DNA of 6,749 nt from Thalassospira sp. UBA1131 (lineage in GTDB: Bacteria > Pseudomonadota > Alphaproteobacteria > Rhodospirillales > Thalassospiraceae), in contig NZ_DCAO01000036.1 of assembly GCF_002311515.1 (NCBI RefSeq), positions 134,467 through 141,215 of the forward strand. The letters are read 5' to 3'. The notes below the pieces were generated by a model that did not search any database, was not told where the DNA came from, and worked only from the letters and a program-made list of their open reading frames with translations. The translations under genes and the position numbers were made by a program. This document shows, in pieces, positions 6,092-6,749 of this stretch. Position 1 is the stretch's first letter. Each line of letters starts with the position of its first letter.

Positions 6092-6749
6092 TGCGAAAGC
6101 GTGCTCTTCCGGACCTGAATGATCCGGCGATTATGCGATTGATCCTGCGACTGGCCCTGCCATCTGTGGCTGGGCTTTCGATCAATGCCATCAATCAGGT
6201 CGTCGATGCCTTCTTTGTTTCCCAATATGCGCTTAGTGCCATGGCGGGGGTAACTTTATCCATTCCCTGCTTCATGCTGGTCGGTGCAATCGGGCACGGA
6301 TTGGGCCTAACAGCCTCAACCGAAATCGGTCGTGCACTTGGCAGGGACAATGTCCATGATGCCGCAAGAAGCGCATCCCTTGCCTTGGCTTTGGCCATTG
6401 GCTTTGGCGTTAGCGTTGCCATCCTGATCACATTATTCCACGGACCAATTCTGCATCTGCTCGGTGCGCGCAACGAGGTTTTCACCGAAGCTTCCATATA
6501 CATGCGAATTCTTGGGGCCTGCTCTGTGCTGGTACTGTTGCAGATCGTCTGCGATTTCATTGCAATCGGTGAAGGTAACAGCCGATTTTCGATGTACACC
6601 TTGCTCGGGTCGTTTGGTCTGAACATGGTACTTGACCCGATACTTATCTTTGGATTCGAATTGGGGGTTGCAGGGGCGGCGTGGGCAACGATCATCTCAC
6701 AGATCGCGGCCCTTTGTGCGTATGTCTATTACTTCAAAAAGCGCCTTGG
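6091..6749 (+). CDS. MATE family multidrug/siderophore efflux transporter (N-terminal part, cut by window end)
   Basis: The frame stays open to the window end, giving 219 residues of a protein that is normally about 450. The N-terminus MRKRALPDLNDPAIMRLILR leads into six probable membrane segments (about 14-36, 50-72, 92-115, 133-158, 166-187, 192-214), half of the usual twelve. The MATE hallmark after helix 5, with DPILIFGFELGVAGAAWATI (182-201), is clear, as is the helix-1 region ALPSVAGLSINAINQVVDAFFV (22-43). The ATG shares one base with the acyltransferase stop, and GAGGA at 6077-6081 serves as ribosome site. MATE proteins are inner-membrane antiporters driven by Na+ or H+ gradients that expel organic compounds. 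Linkage to the acyltransferase suggests export of the siderophore or an intermediate (inference; many MATE proteins have other substrates). The C-terminal half is not visible, so intactness cannot be judged. Confidence 0.92.
   Translation, partial: MRKRALPDLNDPAIMRLILRLALPSVAGLSINAINQVVDAFFVSQYALSAMAGVTLSIPCFMLVGAIGHGLGLTASTEIGRALGRDNVHDAARSASLALALAIGFGVSVAILITLFHGPILHLLGARNEVFTEASIYMRILGACSVLVLLQIVCDFIAIGEGNSRFSMYTLLGSFGLNMVLDPILIFGFELGVAGAAWATIISQIAALCAYVYYFKKRL

Noticed and set aside
6195..6695. Minus-strand open frame of 166 codons at the right end
   Set aside because: It is antisense to a clear MATE coding frame; its Pro/Ser/Met-rich translation is what the reverse of a membrane protein gene gives.
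1..6749. Mobile elements, CRISPR arrays, tRNA or rRNA genes
   Set aside because: I saw no transposase or integrase frame, no spaced direct repeats and no tRNA- or rRNA-like sequence; the coding genes account for nearly all of the window.

Overview
The window looks like the core of a hydroxamate siderophore locus from a Gram-negative bacterium. An alphaproteobacterium is most likely, possibly a marine one of the Thalassospira kind. That taxonomic guess rests on the roughly even base composition judged by eye, the general look of the proteins, and the gene set's resemblance to the rhizobial vicibactin locus. It is not backed by a database comparison.

Layout. Positions 1-130 hold a short inverted repeat and a Fur-box-like site. 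The site lies just upstream of a gene for a FecI-type ECF sigma factor (131-694, +). A perfect 15-bp stem-loop follows, and behind it a convergent two-gene operon is read on the minus strand: a one-module A-T-TE nonribosomal peptide synthetase (upstream, 4816 to 2081) and a lysine/ornithine N-hydroxylase (downstream, 2067 to 757), 13 bases apart. A divergent control region (about 4817-5008) separates this operon from a plus-strand operon. That operon holds an IucB/AlcB/VbsA-type hydroxamate acyltransferase (5009-6091) and a MATE-family transporter (from 6091, overlapping by one base and cut by the window end). No stretch over 300 bases lacks a gene.

How it may work (inference). The hydroxylase makes the N-hydroxylated side-chain amine of ornithine or lysine. 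The acyltransferase adds an acyl group from acyl-CoA to give the hydroxamate. The A-T-TE synthetase then loads this monomer and, lacking any condensation domain, would rely on its thioesterase to oligomerise and probably cyclise it. This is the logic proposed for VbsO, VbsA and VbsS in vicibactin synthesis. The MATE protein could export the product.

Regulation. The divergent region holds two copies of the same bipartite element, CTGAACTT-N14-CGTC, one facing each operon with identical spacing. This is what an ECF sigma promoter pair should look like. With the Fur-like box in front of the sigma gene it suggests a cascade: low iron releases Fur, the sigma factor is made, and it switches on both operons. 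The minus-strand promoter also argues that the synthetase starts at 4816 and not at the upstream ATG at 4900. The hypothesis that the local sigma factor reads these two promoters is the most testable new point here.
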